Assembly: GCF_001468125.1 (NCBI RefSeq)
Contig: NZ_LNYT01000007.1
Span: 545,125-609,124 of the forward strand
Source of the DNA: Legionella rubrilucens
GTDB taxonomy: Bacteria > Pseudomonadota > Gammaproteobacteria > Legionellales > Legionellaceae
Length of the DNA: 64,000 nt
Direction of reading: 5' to 3'
Part shown: positions 1 to 8,710 of the stretch, piece after piece
Position numbering within the stretch: position 1 is the stretch's first letter
Layout: each line of letters opens with the position of its first letter
Position numbers and translations under genes: made by a program
Notes under the pieces: generated by a model
What the model saw: only the letters and a program-made list of their open reading frames with translations
Told to the model about the DNA's origin: nothing
Database searches by the model: none

Positions 1-2863
1 GGAATGCCCAATGATGCAGATGATGGCGTACGGTTTGCAGTAATTCAAGGCAGGACAATCGAATCTCGCTTGCCTCGGTGGACAACAGGTTACTGCAGGT
101 CAGCGTGAGCCAGCTCGCCCCCTGAAAGAATAAGCCAATGGAATTATCCCAGACGAACCCTGCCTTGACTAACACTTGACCTAAAACGAAGGCAGTAAAT
201 CGGCTGACAGGGTTAATGATTATCAGGACGGCGCGGACTAAAAAAGAAAGGCAGTCGATTAAAGGCAATACCAGCAGGTTTTTAAGCACCTGCACTGGCG
301 GCCACAGGAGCAGCATGCCGGCGTTACCCAGGAAATTAAGCACCTTGTTGTCATGGTATATGCCAAAAGGGCTGCTGAAACCATAAAGGGGGGAGAGGCG
401 AAACCCTCGCAGGTAGGCTTGTTCGGAAGGTCTTTCCGCAAACGCGAGCAGAACTTGCCCCAGTATTTGCCAATTGCCGAGATAGGCCATGGTTTTGCTG
501 ACCAGCATTGTCAAACCGCTGAAAGGCACATGAATGAACAGGGCGCTGATTTCAAGAAAGGGAATGGTCAGTACCGCGAGCAGCAAATCCACCAGCGCCG
601 CCACGGTGCGTTTAACCACATTTAAAGCCACCTGCCCGCTTTTCTTCAAGCCCGGCAGGAATCCATCACGGTACCCGTAATGAGAGGCTTCAACAAAGGG
701 AGCGATCATGATTTTTGCAAAGGACAGTCCCGTCTTGAGCAGCCATTTCAGACTGCCTAACAGCCAGTCATCCCCGGGGTACATCACGGTATCATAGATG
801 GCCGCTCCGCCTTTAGCCCCTATCGCAGCATAATTAGGATAAGGAAATTCCCCCATTTCCTCCTGAAGGGAGGGGATAAGCTTGCTCAGGCCATACCCAA
901 GCCCCAGCGCAAGAGCAACTATAATCGCCACTTCTGCGGGCTCCTCATGCAGCACGCTGACGGCTTTGATGAAAAATTGATCCAAATCGCCGCCAACGAT
1001 GATTCCCTGCCAGTAAGTGACAGCCGCTGAAATGGCTTCTGATGTTGGGCCATGACTCATCCAGTGCCCTAAAGCCTGGGTAGGTTGAATGCCGTGGATA
1101 AGTCCGTGTAAATGCAGTTTGGTTAAGACCGCCGTCAAGGCTTTGGGCGCCAGCACGGCACAACCGCCATAAATGTAAGCGGCCATCGCCAGCGTGCCCA
1201 CAAGGGGATTGCGTTCGCTGGTATCGACAAAAAAGCCGGCAATGTGGCGCAGAACATGGAAAGAGCGGTGCAACGGATTATCGTAAGCCGGGGGAGAAGG
1301 GCGGTGCTGCTCCCGTACGACAACATAGGGACTGTTGGCTATTTTCTCCCGGACAAATTCTTCAAGGGTTTGCCCGGTGGCCAGCAGGCCATGCCCGTTC
1401 AGGATATCCTGAAGAGAGTTGAGAAGAGGGTGAAGCGTCCTGGTTTCCTCTGCAGGTATCGGGTTATCCAGGACGACATGGTCTTCGTGCACATGCTGGT
1501 GGAATTCGCGTTGCAAGGCCTGAGTGAACGTTTTAAGACTATTAAAGAAATAGCTGAAAAATAAGGGAATTTTTGAAAAAAAGGCCCGTGTGTGGAGTTT
1601 GAATTTTTCAGGGAGGTACAAATGTTGTTTGCTTAATTGACTTAGGGTGAATAGATCCTCGCCGTGAGGCAGAGGATAGACGAGGCCGTCTTCCTCAAAA
1701 TAGTTCAATTGATGCCAATCGTCATTTACGCGGATGAGGATACGGGATTGATTGTCAAGCAATACCCAGCTGCCGTTGGGGCAGGGTGTCAATAACCGCT
1801 GTGCTTCGTCAAGCGATTGCGCTGTTTTGCCGGGCTCATGGCAGCCAGTCAGGCAATGGACCAGGGCTGCGACATTATCATAGCCCCGTTGAGGGATGCC
1901 TCCAAGGCTGTAGTACGGTTTAATTTTTAACACAGACAGCCCATTGCTGTGATTATCGGTGTCGATGGCATGGGGCAGCTTTTTTCGGCTGGCTAAGTGG
2001 TTAATCCAGTGATGGCCATCGTTCCAGAGTTTATAAAAAAAAGTTTCAAGGCGTTTGAAACGGTTAGCCGGGACCTGTGTCAGGCTCGGGGCGGGCAACA
2101 AACCATAAAGGTTGCCGATCATGCTCAAGGTATCATGGAGGGCCTGTTCATTATGCCCGATGTGGATATCGCTGTCCCAGATGAACGTTGTGGTTTTGCC
2201 CTGACGTCTGGATTTGACTTCGGTAAAATCCAGTTGATCCAGTCGTGATACAGGGAAAACCCGATTTAATTCAAAATGTTGCGCTTCCTGACGTGCTTCA
2301 TACAGGATGGTTTCCAGCCAGCCCTCGGAAAGCACAGGATTGGTGGTTAACAGGCGGTTTTCTGCCCGGCACGCTTCGATTAAGGTGATCACCTGATGAC
2401 GAAGCGCTTCATAAGCCGACCAGTCCCCAACAGGAATAGCCCGCTCGGCAGGTAATAAACGGCTTAGGCGCTGGATGGTTTTTTTAGCCAGATTGAATTT
2501 AGCCAGCTGTGCGGCTGTGCGCGGTTTGCTGTAGTTTTCAGAACGGATGCAATAACGGTGAATGCTGGCTATGGCATTGGCAACCAGCGAAGCCTGCCGA
2601 GTGCCTGGCAATTGTTTCAGTTTTTGCGCATCTCCGGTTAACAGCAGAATCTGGACGGTTTTCTGATTGTGATTGGCGAGCAGCCTTAACATATCGCCGC
2701 CGGGCAGGCGATAATCCATGCTGTAGTACCCGTACAGCATGGTCCCGGCTTCAGGGCTGATTATTGAACCGGTAATGCTTGGGATTTCCTGATGGGCAAC
2801 GGGTTTGATTTGCAGGGGGATCACTTCCTTTGGAATACCGTCAACAATCCTGTAGCGTGCCAT
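1..2863 (-). CDS. Large orphan membrane-associated protein, C-terminus beyond window (effector candidate)
   Basis: An uninterrupted minus-strand frame runs from an ATG at 2863 to the left edge, at least 954 codons. The protein begins MARYRIVDGIPKEV. The first ~450 residues look soluble, with no domain I recognise. From about residue 490 there are several hydrophobic stretches (for example AIIVALALGLGYGL and VDLLLAVLTIPFLEI) separated by polar loops. There is no signal peptide. The ribosome site is weak. It lies divergent from era with a 128-base gap. Large size, orphan sequence and late hydrophobic segments are common in Legionella Dot/Icm substrates, but the translocation signal would be at the missing C-terminus. 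Function unknown; the effector idea is inference only. Confidence 0.75.
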   Translation of the reverse strand, partial: MARYRIVDGIPKEVIPLQIKPVAHQEIPSITGSIISPEAGTMLYGYYSMDYRLPGGDMLRLLANHNQKTVQILLLTGDAQKLKQLPGTRQASLVANAIASIHRYCIRSENYSKPRTAAQLAKFNLAKKTIQRLSRLLPAERAIPVGDWSAYEALRHQVITLIEACRAENRLLTTNPVLSEGWLETILYEARQEAQHFELNRVFPVSRLDQLDFTEVKSRRQGKTTTFIWDSDIHIGHNEQALHDTLSMIGNLYGLLPAPSLTQVPANRFKRLETFFYKLWNDGHHWINHLASRKKLPHAIDTDNHSNGLSVLKIKPYYSLGGIPQRGYDNVAALVHCLTGCHEPGKTAQSLDEAQRLLTPCPNGSWVLLDNQSRILIRVNDDWHQLNYFEEDGLVYPLPHGEDLFTLSQLSKQHLYLPEKFKLHTRAFFSKIPLFFSYFFNSLKTFTQALQREFHQHVHEDHVVLDNPIPAEETRTLHPLLNSLQDILNGHGLLATGQTLEEFVREKIANSPYVVVREQHRPSPPAYDNPLHRSFHVLRHIAGFFVDTSERNPLVGTLAMAAYIYGGCAVLAPKALTAVLTKLHLHGLIHGIQPTQALGHWMSHGPTSEAISAAVTYWQGIIVGGDLDQFFIKAVSVLHEEPAEVAIIVALALGLGYGLSKLIPSLQEEMGEFPYPNYAAIGAKGGAAIYDTVMYPGDDWLLGSLKWLLKTGLSFAKIMIAPFVEASHYGYRDGFLPGLKKSGQVALNVVKRTVAALVDLLLAVLTIPFLEISALFIHVPFSGLTMLVSKTMAYLGNWQILGQVLLAFAERPSEQAYLRGFRLSPLYGFSSPFGIYHDNKVLNFLGNAGMLLLWPPVQVLKNLLVLPLIDCLSFLVRAVLIIINPVSRFTAFVLGQVLVKAGFVWDNSIGLFFQGASWLTLTCSNLLSTEASEIRLSCLELLQTVRHHLHHWAF

Positions 2864-2935
2864 AGTTACTTTTTATCCAACATCCTCATCCTTTCACCAT
2901 ATCCCTTTCAGCACGGAGTGGCAAGGTATTTAATA

Positions 2936-2965
2936 TTGGAAATTACCGGCGCAGGCTGTTAAAAT
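2936..2965 (+). promoter_or_regulatory. Candidate era-recO promoter
   Basis: TTGGAA (2936-2941) and TAAAAT (2960-2965) are separated by 18 bases, which fits a sigma-70 promoter. Transcription would start near 2972, followed by an AGGAAGG ribosome site at 2981-2987 ahead of era. Pattern match only. Confidence 0.4.
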
Positions 2966-2991
2966 GTGCGAAAAATAAACAGGAAGGATTG

Positions 2992-3879
2992 ATGACAAGT
3001 TATTGTGGTTACATTGCCCTGGTAGGACGCCCCAATGTGGGTAAATCCACCTTGCTGAACCGGATCTTGCAGCAAAAATTAAGCATTACTTCACGCAAGC
3101 CCCAGACGACCCGCCACAGCATTTTAGGCATTCAGACGGAAGGGGAGTATCAATACGTTTATGTGGATACGCCCGGTATTCATCAAGGGGCTAAAAAAGC
3201 CATGAACCGACTGATGAACAAAACCGCCCACAGCGTGTTACGCGACGTGGATGTGGCCGTGATGGTGGTGGATGGCACGCACTGGAAAGACGAGGATGAA
3301 CACGTCTTGACCCTTATCAGGCAAGCCAAAGTGCCTTGTATTCTGGCGGTGAACAAAGTCGATAAAATAGCCGACAAAGATCAGCTGCTGCCCTGGATGG
3401 AGCAAATCAGCCAGCACTATGCGTTTGCCTCCATTATTCCGCTGTCGGCTAAAACCGGGGTTCAGGTTGAACAATTGCAACAGGCTCTGAAAGCCTTTTT
3501 ACCGGAAGGCCCTCATTTGTTTGATGACGATCAGTTCACCGACCGGCCGATTAAATTTCTGTGCGCGGAGCTCGTGCGCGAGAAAATATTCCGTCTTTGC
3601 GGCCAGGAGTTGCCTTATTCCACCACCGTGGACATTGAATCCTACAAAGACGAGGGCAATGTGGTCCGTATTCATGCCCTGATTCTGGTGGAGAAAGACA
3701 ACCACAAGCGGATTATTATTGGCGAAAAAGGTCAGAAATTGAAAGAAATCGCGACCGCTGCCCGTCTGGACATGGAAAAATTATTAGGCAAGAAGGTCTT
3801 TCTGCAATGCTGGTGCAAGGTAAAATCCGGCTGGGCGGACGATGAACGGATTTTGAAACAGTTAGGTTATGACCACTAA
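2992..3879 (+). CDS. era: GTPase Era
   Basis: Essential ribosome-associated GTPase that binds the 3' end of 16S rRNA and helps mature the 30S subunit. Residues 12-19 are the P-loop GRPNVGKS, DTPG follows near residue 61 and NKVD near residue 122. The C-terminal third carries the KH domain with GEKG (~residue 241). Its 295 residues match the family. The ATG at 2992 is preferred over a TTG one codon earlier because it is better spaced from the AGGAAGG ribosome site. The stop overlaps the start of recO by 11 bases, so the two are probably translationally coupled, an arrangement common in proteobacteria. The upstream rnc and lepB neighbours seen in many genomes are absent here. Confidence 0.97.
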   Translation: MTSYCGYIALVGRPNVGKSTLLNRILQQKLSITSRKPQTTRHSILGIQTEGEYQYVYVDTPGIHQGAKKAMNRLMNKTAHSVLRDVDVAVMVVDGTHWKDEDEHVLTLIRQAKVPCILAVNKVDKIADKDQLLPWMEQISQHYAFASIIPLSAKTGVQVEQLQQALKAFLPEGPHLFDDDQFTDRPIKFLCAELVREKIFRLCGQELPYSTTVDIESYKDEGNVVRIHALILVEKDNHKRIIIGEKGQKLKEIATAARLDMEKLLGKKVFLQCWCKVKSGWADDERILKQLGYDH

Positions 3880-4612
3880 TCAACACGAAGCCTGGCTTTT
3901 GCATAAGCGCCCTGCAGGCGATACCAGCGTCCATTTAAGCTTTTTTACGCCGGAGCAGGGCCTGCTCCATGGCCTTTACCGCGGCGGTCGGACAGGTAAA
4001 AAGCAAGCGTTACTGCAAGCCTTTACCCCATTGTGGGTCGCGGTGGATACCCGTCAGGACTGGCACTACATCAACCGCCTGGAACCCCTGGCGCCGTCGC
4101 TTAAATTGAGCGGCCTGTCCCTGTTTGCAGGCCTTTATGTCAATGAATTACTTTACTACACGCTCAATGCCGGTGAAAGCTACACGTCCCTGTTCGAGTC
4201 TTATCAATACACGCTGCAGGGGCTGGCCACAGTGAACAATAAACTGGCCATCGAGGCTTTGCTGCGGCGCTTCGAAATGCAGTTGCTTGAGGTGTGCGGT
4301 TATTCGCTGCTATTGACCTGCGATGTCGATGGCTTACCGCTTGATCCCCTTGCGCAGTATGGCTTTGCGGTTGGAAGGGGACTTGTGAAAAGCAGCCCGG
4401 GGTTTTCTGGTCAGAGTGTACTGGGATTGGCCCACAATCAGTTTGACGATTTACAGGTCTTAAAAACAGCCAAATTCATTCTGCGTCAAGCCATTGACCA
4501 TCTTCTCGGAGGACGGGAGTTGAAATCGCGTGCGTTGTTTCCGGGCATGGCCAAAATCAAGTCGAGTCTTTTGTCCGGTCATGCATCGACTGCCGGCGAA
4601 GGCAAAGAATAA
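3869..4612 (+). CDS. recO: DNA repair protein RecO
   Basis: Recombination mediator of the RecFOR pathway, which loads RecA on SSB-coated single-stranded DNA. The N-terminal ~80 residues fit the RecO OB fold (the HKRPAGDTSVHLSFFTPEQG region and a GLYRGGR turn). A helical C-terminal part follows, with the LRRFEMQLLEVCGY segment typical of the family. At 247 residues the length is normal. It overlaps era by 11 bases and runs convergently into the ankyrin gene, with 15 bases between the two stops. Confidence 0.95.
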   Translation: MTTNQHEAWLLHKRPAGDTSVHLSFFTPEQGLLHGLYRGGRTGKKQALLQAFTPLWVAVDTRQDWHYINRLEPLAPSLKLSGLSLFAGLYVNELLYYTLNAGESYTSLFESYQYTLQGLATVNNKLAIEALLRRFEMQLLEVCGYSLLLTCDVDGLPLDPLAQYGFAVGRGLVKSSPGFSGQSVLGLAHNQFDDLQVLKTAKFILRQAIDHLLGGRELKSRALFPGMAKIKSSLLSGHASTAGEGKE

Positions 4613-4627
4613 AATAATCCTTGCCTG

Positions 4628-7600
4628 TCAAGGTTTCCGTTTCTTTGAACGGTACTCGTCATACCCTTTGGCCTCTGTCACACCGCCGTCTTCAGTAGGA
4701 AGCGTGATGGCTAATCTGTTTTTGCGAACGGCGGTACTGTCGGACAGAATGTTCAGGAAACGACTGTCGGGGTCTGCCGTCTTAAAGGTGCTTACCCATT
4801 CCTTGTAGTGTTTCCATGACTGCGCTTCCACGCTGTAACACCCGGCTGAAAAAAAAGCGGCCGCTTTGTTACTGGTGCGGTAGCGGCGATGATGGGATAT
4901 CGTAGCCGTTTGATAAATCAGATTTTTTATGGTGTCATCGCCTAAGTCACCTTTTTTCAGGGTATCTTGAATTTCATCGAGCAGTGCATGATACAACGCA
5001 GCCTTGTCGTCTTTCCCCTTGGTAAAACGCGAAAGCTTGTCCAGACGCTCAATTTGTTTTTCCAGAAAACAACCCAGCGCATGGAGTAATTTGATATGTT
5101 GTGCATCGTCTTTGGGGGTGCATTCAGCCAAAAATGGGGCGCTGATATCCCGGAACCCTGTTTTTTTCAATTCATGGGAAAGCAGAAGCCGTTTGACTTC
5201 GGTTGCGTTTAAATCAGGCTTCGCCATCAGGGCCTGATAAGCAGGCTGCTTGGCATTGGCTTGCATGTAATCGGCCTGGTGATTTAACAATAACGCAACG
5301 ACTCGGACTGAGCGGGCATAAAATAAAGGGGAGGATTGACTGGTTGTTGTTTTGAGATTAAGGTCAGCGTTTCGTTCAATTAAAAACTCGAGTAATGGCG
5401 CATTATCCAGTTGTGTTGCACAATGAACCGCTGTCCAGCCGGATTTTGTGCCCTGTAAATTAACGTCCGCCCCTTCGTCAATGAGGGCTTTGATGATGGC
5501 AGGATCGGCATGCTGCCTTTTTTCCAGCTCCCTGTTTAACAGCTCATCAGCCGAAAAAATGTTTTTGGCCAACAATGACTGTAGAGGGGTCATCCCTATG
5601 GGAAACATGTAATCTTTCTGAAGTATATTGGCGCCTTGCTGAATAAGGAAAAGAGCGGTTTCCCGGTTACGGGCATAAAAAAGAGGGGAACGTCCATCGG
5701 GAAGGGATCTTAAATTCAGATTAGCCTTTTTTTGGACCAGAAGGTTAAGCAAATCGTTATTGCCCCGCTCGGCTGCGTGATGAACAGCAGCCCGTCCGGA
5801 TTTCCCCTGGGTATTTGCATCGGCGCCAGCCTCAATCAATGCCTTGATGACTCGGCTGTCAGCTCTCTTCTGCTTATCCAGTTCATTTCTAAGAAGGTCG
5901 TCCGCTGTAACAATGCGTTTTTCCAAAAGCACCTTTAGAGGGGTCGTTGTGGAGACTGTGTCTTCCTGAAGAAGTTTCGCGCCGTTTGTTACAAGCTGAA
6001 GAACCATTTCAGGGGTTTGTGCATAAAAGAGTGGCGAGCGGCCGCGTTTGCGTGATTTAAGATTAAAATCGGCCTTTTTTTCAATTAAGAATTGAAGCAG
6101 CGCGTTGTCATTTTTATCGGCGGCCAAATGAGCAGCAGTCCAGCCGCTGTTCTCACCCTGCGCATTGACATCAGCACCTCCCGCAATCAGTTTTTTTATT
6201 AAATCAAGGTTGGCGCCATTCAGTTTATCAATTTCACATTTCAATAAGTCATTCGCTGAAATGATTTTTTCATGCTCACGTAAGGGGGTAACTCGTTGCG
6301 GCGTGGCATCTTCCTGAAAAGGATCGGCCCCACAGTCCACCAGGAGTTCAATCATGTCACGATTTTGAGCATAGAAAAGGGGGGAGCGTTGTCTGCTGGC
6401 GGATTTCAAATTGAAATTGGCATCTTTTTCCTTAAGAAGCTGAATGAGGTGGCTATCATCCTTTCGGGCTGCAACGTGAGCGGCAGTCCATCCTTTAACC
6501 CCCTGTGCATTCACATCGGCACCTTGCTCAATCAATCGTCGGATGACTTCACAATCGGCGTCTTCAAGCAAATCGAGTTGGGCTTTTAATTGTTGAGTCT
6601 TTTCTGAGACCGGATCTTTTGGTACTTCCATGCCCAGTACAGGCTTCGGGACCGGGGCCAATTTCCTCTTGACGGGAGGCTTTAAATGCGCGCGTTCAAG
6701 AGTACGGTCTATCACCTCTTTCGTGTAGGCCTGGCAGGCTTTGGAATACCCTGTGTCATCGCTCAGGTTGTATTGCACATTCCACATGGAATCAATTAGG
6801 TACAACGAATTATTTTGTTTGCAAACGACCCAGGTATGGGCGACGGGTTCCTTTTTTCTGGGATGAGTCCAACTGTCTCGGCAGTGATAAACACCCGCAT
6901 TCGCAATGGACTGATTTTTAATGTATTGCCCTAATAAAAAAGCGGTAAACAGGGCATGATGCCGGCATACGCCTTTTCGCTGTTCAATGATTTCTTCCAG
7001 CGTATAGAGGGGTAATTTTGTTTTCTGCTTACCTACTCTCACGGTATCCCGGGCTCTGGCATCCGGCTCAAAATCGGTGTTATCGATTTTATTATTGGAG
7101 AAACGTCTGGCTTGTCTAAATACATCTTCCAGGGGCACATTTTTTCCCAGGCGGGCCAGGTCTTTTTCAAACTCCTGATACAGTTCCTGCATCTGGTCAC
7201 TGTCTGGATCAAGGAGAATGACTTCCCGAGTATGACCCACGGAGGCGACACGTGTGGGAGCCTCGGCTGCAAAATTAATACTACCGGTGCAAAACCGGTA
7301 TTTTTTGCTTTTGTATTCGATGATGTCCGATTCCTCACCATGAGCATGCTGGTGCATTTGCGTGCGAAGCCCGGGTTCAAATCCGATGTCAGGATTGCCC
7401 TCGGGCTTTTGTTGTGGCTTGGAATCTATCAATTTTGTAATGTCATCGATGCAATCCGCCTTAATCCGGTTGCTGTAGGTCGGGTATTTTGCGAGCTTCA
7501 GAAAGGCCGGCAATAAGGTGGCCTTGTCGGTTATTGTGTAGCGAAACTCAACCCCAGTGGGTTTATACTCCAGTTTAAATCCCTTGATGTTAAACAGGTC

Positions 7601-7783
7601 GCCAAAGACCCGTTGAAGATGGGCGATGACATCGGCTTGTATTTCATCCATTTTGATGCCGGGGGTATGGTTGGGAACTGAAACGATGAAATGGCATTGT
7701 TCATTGATGTGATCGACGCTAATTTGCGAAATACGGTGCGGCCTTCCGGTGTTTATCGTGTGCTTTGGCATAGAAAAAACCAT
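4628..7783 (-). CDS. Ankyrin-repeat protein with transglutaminase-like Cys-His-Asp domain (effector candidate)
   Basis: About 1051 residues from the ATG at 7783. An ATG at 7771 is also possible; a TTG at 7813 lies upstream of the predicted transcription start, and no start has a clear ribosome site. Order of parts: an unrecognised N-terminal region; a papain/transglutaminase-like segment with GVCRHHA (Cys ~273), AHTWV (His ~316) and LIDSMW (Asp ~331), the Cys-His-Asp order of that superfamily; then four tandem modules of ~110 residues. Each module pairs an ankyrin unit (LIxxGADVNxQGxxGWTAxHxAA) with a degenerate one containing the RSPLFYA signature. A helical tail ends in basic residues. No signal peptide or membrane segment. 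Ankyrin repeats, a candidate host-directed catalytic domain and the PmrA-like promoter point to a Dot/Icm effector. The substrate is unknown, and catalysis (protease, transglutaminase or deamidase) is inferred only from the triad. Confidence 0.85.
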   Translation of the reverse strand: MVFSMPKHTINTGRPHRISQISVDHINEQCHFIVSVPNHTPGIKMDEIQADVIAHLQRVFGDLFNIKGFKLEYKPTGVEFRYTITDKATLLPAFLKLAKYPTYSNRIKADCIDDITKLIDSKPQQKPEGNPDIGFEPGLRTQMHQHAHGEESDIIEYKSKKYRFCTGSINFAAEAPTRVASVGHTREVILLDPDSDQMQELYQEFEKDLARLGKNVPLEDVFRQARRFSNNKIDNTDFEPDARARDTVRVGKQKTKLPLYTLEEIIEQRKGVCRHHALFTAFLLGQYIKNQSIANAGVYHCRDSWTHPRKKEPVAHTWVVCKQNNSLYLIDSMWNVQYNLSDDTGYSKACQAYTKEVIDRTLERAHLKPPVKRKLAPVPKPVLGMEVPKDPVSEKTQQLKAQLDLLEDADCEVIRRLIEQGADVNAQGVKGWTAAHVAARKDDSHLIQLLKEKDANFNLKSASRQRSPLFYAQNRDMIELLVDCGADPFQEDATPQRVTPLREHEKIISANDLLKCEIDKLNGANLDLIKKLIAGGADVNAQGENSGWTAAHLAADKNDNALLQFLIEKKADFNLKSRKRGRSPLFYAQTPEMVLQLVTNGAKLLQEDTVSTTTPLKVLLEKRIVTADDLLRNELDKQKRADSRVIKALIEAGADANTQGKSGRAAVHHAAERGNNDLLNLLVQKKANLNLRSLPDGRSPLFYARNRETALFLIQQGANILQKDYMFPIGMTPLQSLLAKNIFSADELLNRELEKRQHADPAIIKALIDEGADVNLQGTKSGWTAVHCATQLDNAPLLEFLIERNADLNLKTTTSQSSPLFYARSVRVVALLLNHQADYMQANAKQPAYQALMAKPDLNATEVKRLLLSHELKKTGFRDISAPFLAECTPKDDAQHIKLLHALGCFLEKQIERLDKLSRFTKGKDDKAALYHALLDEIQDTLKKGDLGDDTIKNLIYQTATISHHRRYRTSNKAAAFFSAGCYSVEAQSWKHYKEWVSTFKTADPDSRFLNILSDSTAVRKNRLAITLPTEDGGVTEAKGYDEYRSKKRKP

Positions 7784-7802
7784 TTTGTTTAAAAACATAT
7801 TC

Positions 7803-7835
7803 AGTATAATCAATTAATCTTAAGCGACGCTTAAA
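7803..7835 (-). promoter_or_regulatory. PmrA-like box and -10 of the ankyrin gene
   Basis: Read on the minus strand, half-site TTTAAGCGT (7835-7827), two bases, then CTTAAGATT (7824-7816) form a direct repeat with 11-bp period. This resembles the Legionella PmrA box consensus cTTAATatT-N2-cTTAATatT. Seven bases later comes a -10 hexamer TATACT (7808-7803), with no good -35, as expected for an activator-dependent promoter. The box would be centred near -29. The same box-N7-minus-10 geometry occurs at 54474-54506. Confidence 0.55.
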
Positions 7836-7963
7836 AGCCTGTACGAAACAATGGGTTTTTTTTTCTTTCAATTCTGGCATGCAAATCGCATAAATACTCT
7901 GGATGAGATTGCGTTTTGGCGTCATAATTTGCAGCAGTTTGTTTTTGACTGAAACGGTGATCC

Positions 7964-8710
7964 ATGACTAAAGAAATACTGCTTGGCGTCAACATTGACC
8001 ACATTGCTACCTTAAGGCAGGCTCGAGGGACACGTTATCCCGACCCGGTGCAGGCGGCAATGGATGCCGAAGAAGCCGGTGCGGATGGCATTACGCTGCA
8101 CATGCGTGAAGATTTGCGTCACATTCAGGCGCGCGATGTGCGCCTGATTAAGCAGGTGTTGCAGACCCGTATGAATCTTGAATTGGCCGTCACGGACGCC
8201 ATGCTCGATTTTGCGGAAGAGATTTTACCCGAACACAGCTGCCTGGTTCCTGAAAAACGGGAAGAATTAACCACCGAAGGCGGACTGGATGTTGTGACGC
8301 ATTTCGACAGCGTCAGCCGTGCAGTCAAGCGTCTTAAGAACATGGGAAGCGAGGTGTCGCTTTTTATTGACGCGGATGTACGCCAGATTGACGCGGCAGT
8401 GGCCGTGGGTGCGCCGGTGATTGAAATCCATACTGGCTGTTATGCGGATGCGGTCACTGAGGAAGCCCGTCAACAGGAATTACAACGCATTAAAGACGCT
8501 GCAACCTATGCCGCAGGTCGTGGTTTAATTGTGAATGCCGGGCATGGTCTTCATTATCATAATGTTCAGGCCATTGCGGCGATACAGGAGTTCCATGAAT
8601 TAAACATTGGCCATGCCATCATCGCTCGTGCCTTGTTCTGTGGTTTAAAGGAGGCGGTGAGACACATGCGCCAGCTCATGCTGGAAGCAAGACAATATGG
8701 CGAAAAATGA
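7964..8710 (+). CDS. pdxJ: Pyridoxine 5'-phosphate synthase PdxJ
   Basis: Condenses 1-deoxy-D-xylulose 5-phosphate with 3-amino-1-hydroxyacetone 1-phosphate, the last step of DXP-dependent vitamin B6 synthesis; a cytosolic TIM barrel. The N-terminal [20 protein letters not shown] motif, the internal EIHTGCYA and the phosphate-binding [12 protein letters not shown] are all present. At 248 residues it is full length. The gene overlaps korA by 14 bases, an unusual partner; in many gamma-proteobacteria pdxJ follows recO, and here the two are split by the ankyrin gene. Confidence 0.97.
   Translation: MTKEILLGVNIDHIATLRQARGTRYPDPVQAAMDAEEAGADGITLHMREDLRHIQARDVRLIKQVLQTRMNLELAVTDAMLDFAEEILPEHSCLVPEKREELTTEGGLDVVTHFDSVSRAVKRLKNMGSEVSLFIDADVRQIDAAVAVGAPVIEIHTGCYADAVTEEARQQELQRIKDAATYAAGRGLIVNAGHGLHYHNVQAIAAIQEFHELNIGHAIIARALFCGLKEAVRHMRQLMLEARQYGEK

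Noticed and set aside
7719-7925. Short minus-strand frame of 68 codons over the ankyrin gene start
   Set aside because: It overlaps the PmrA-like promoter and the N-terminus of the ankyrin protein in another frame, and has no family resemblance.
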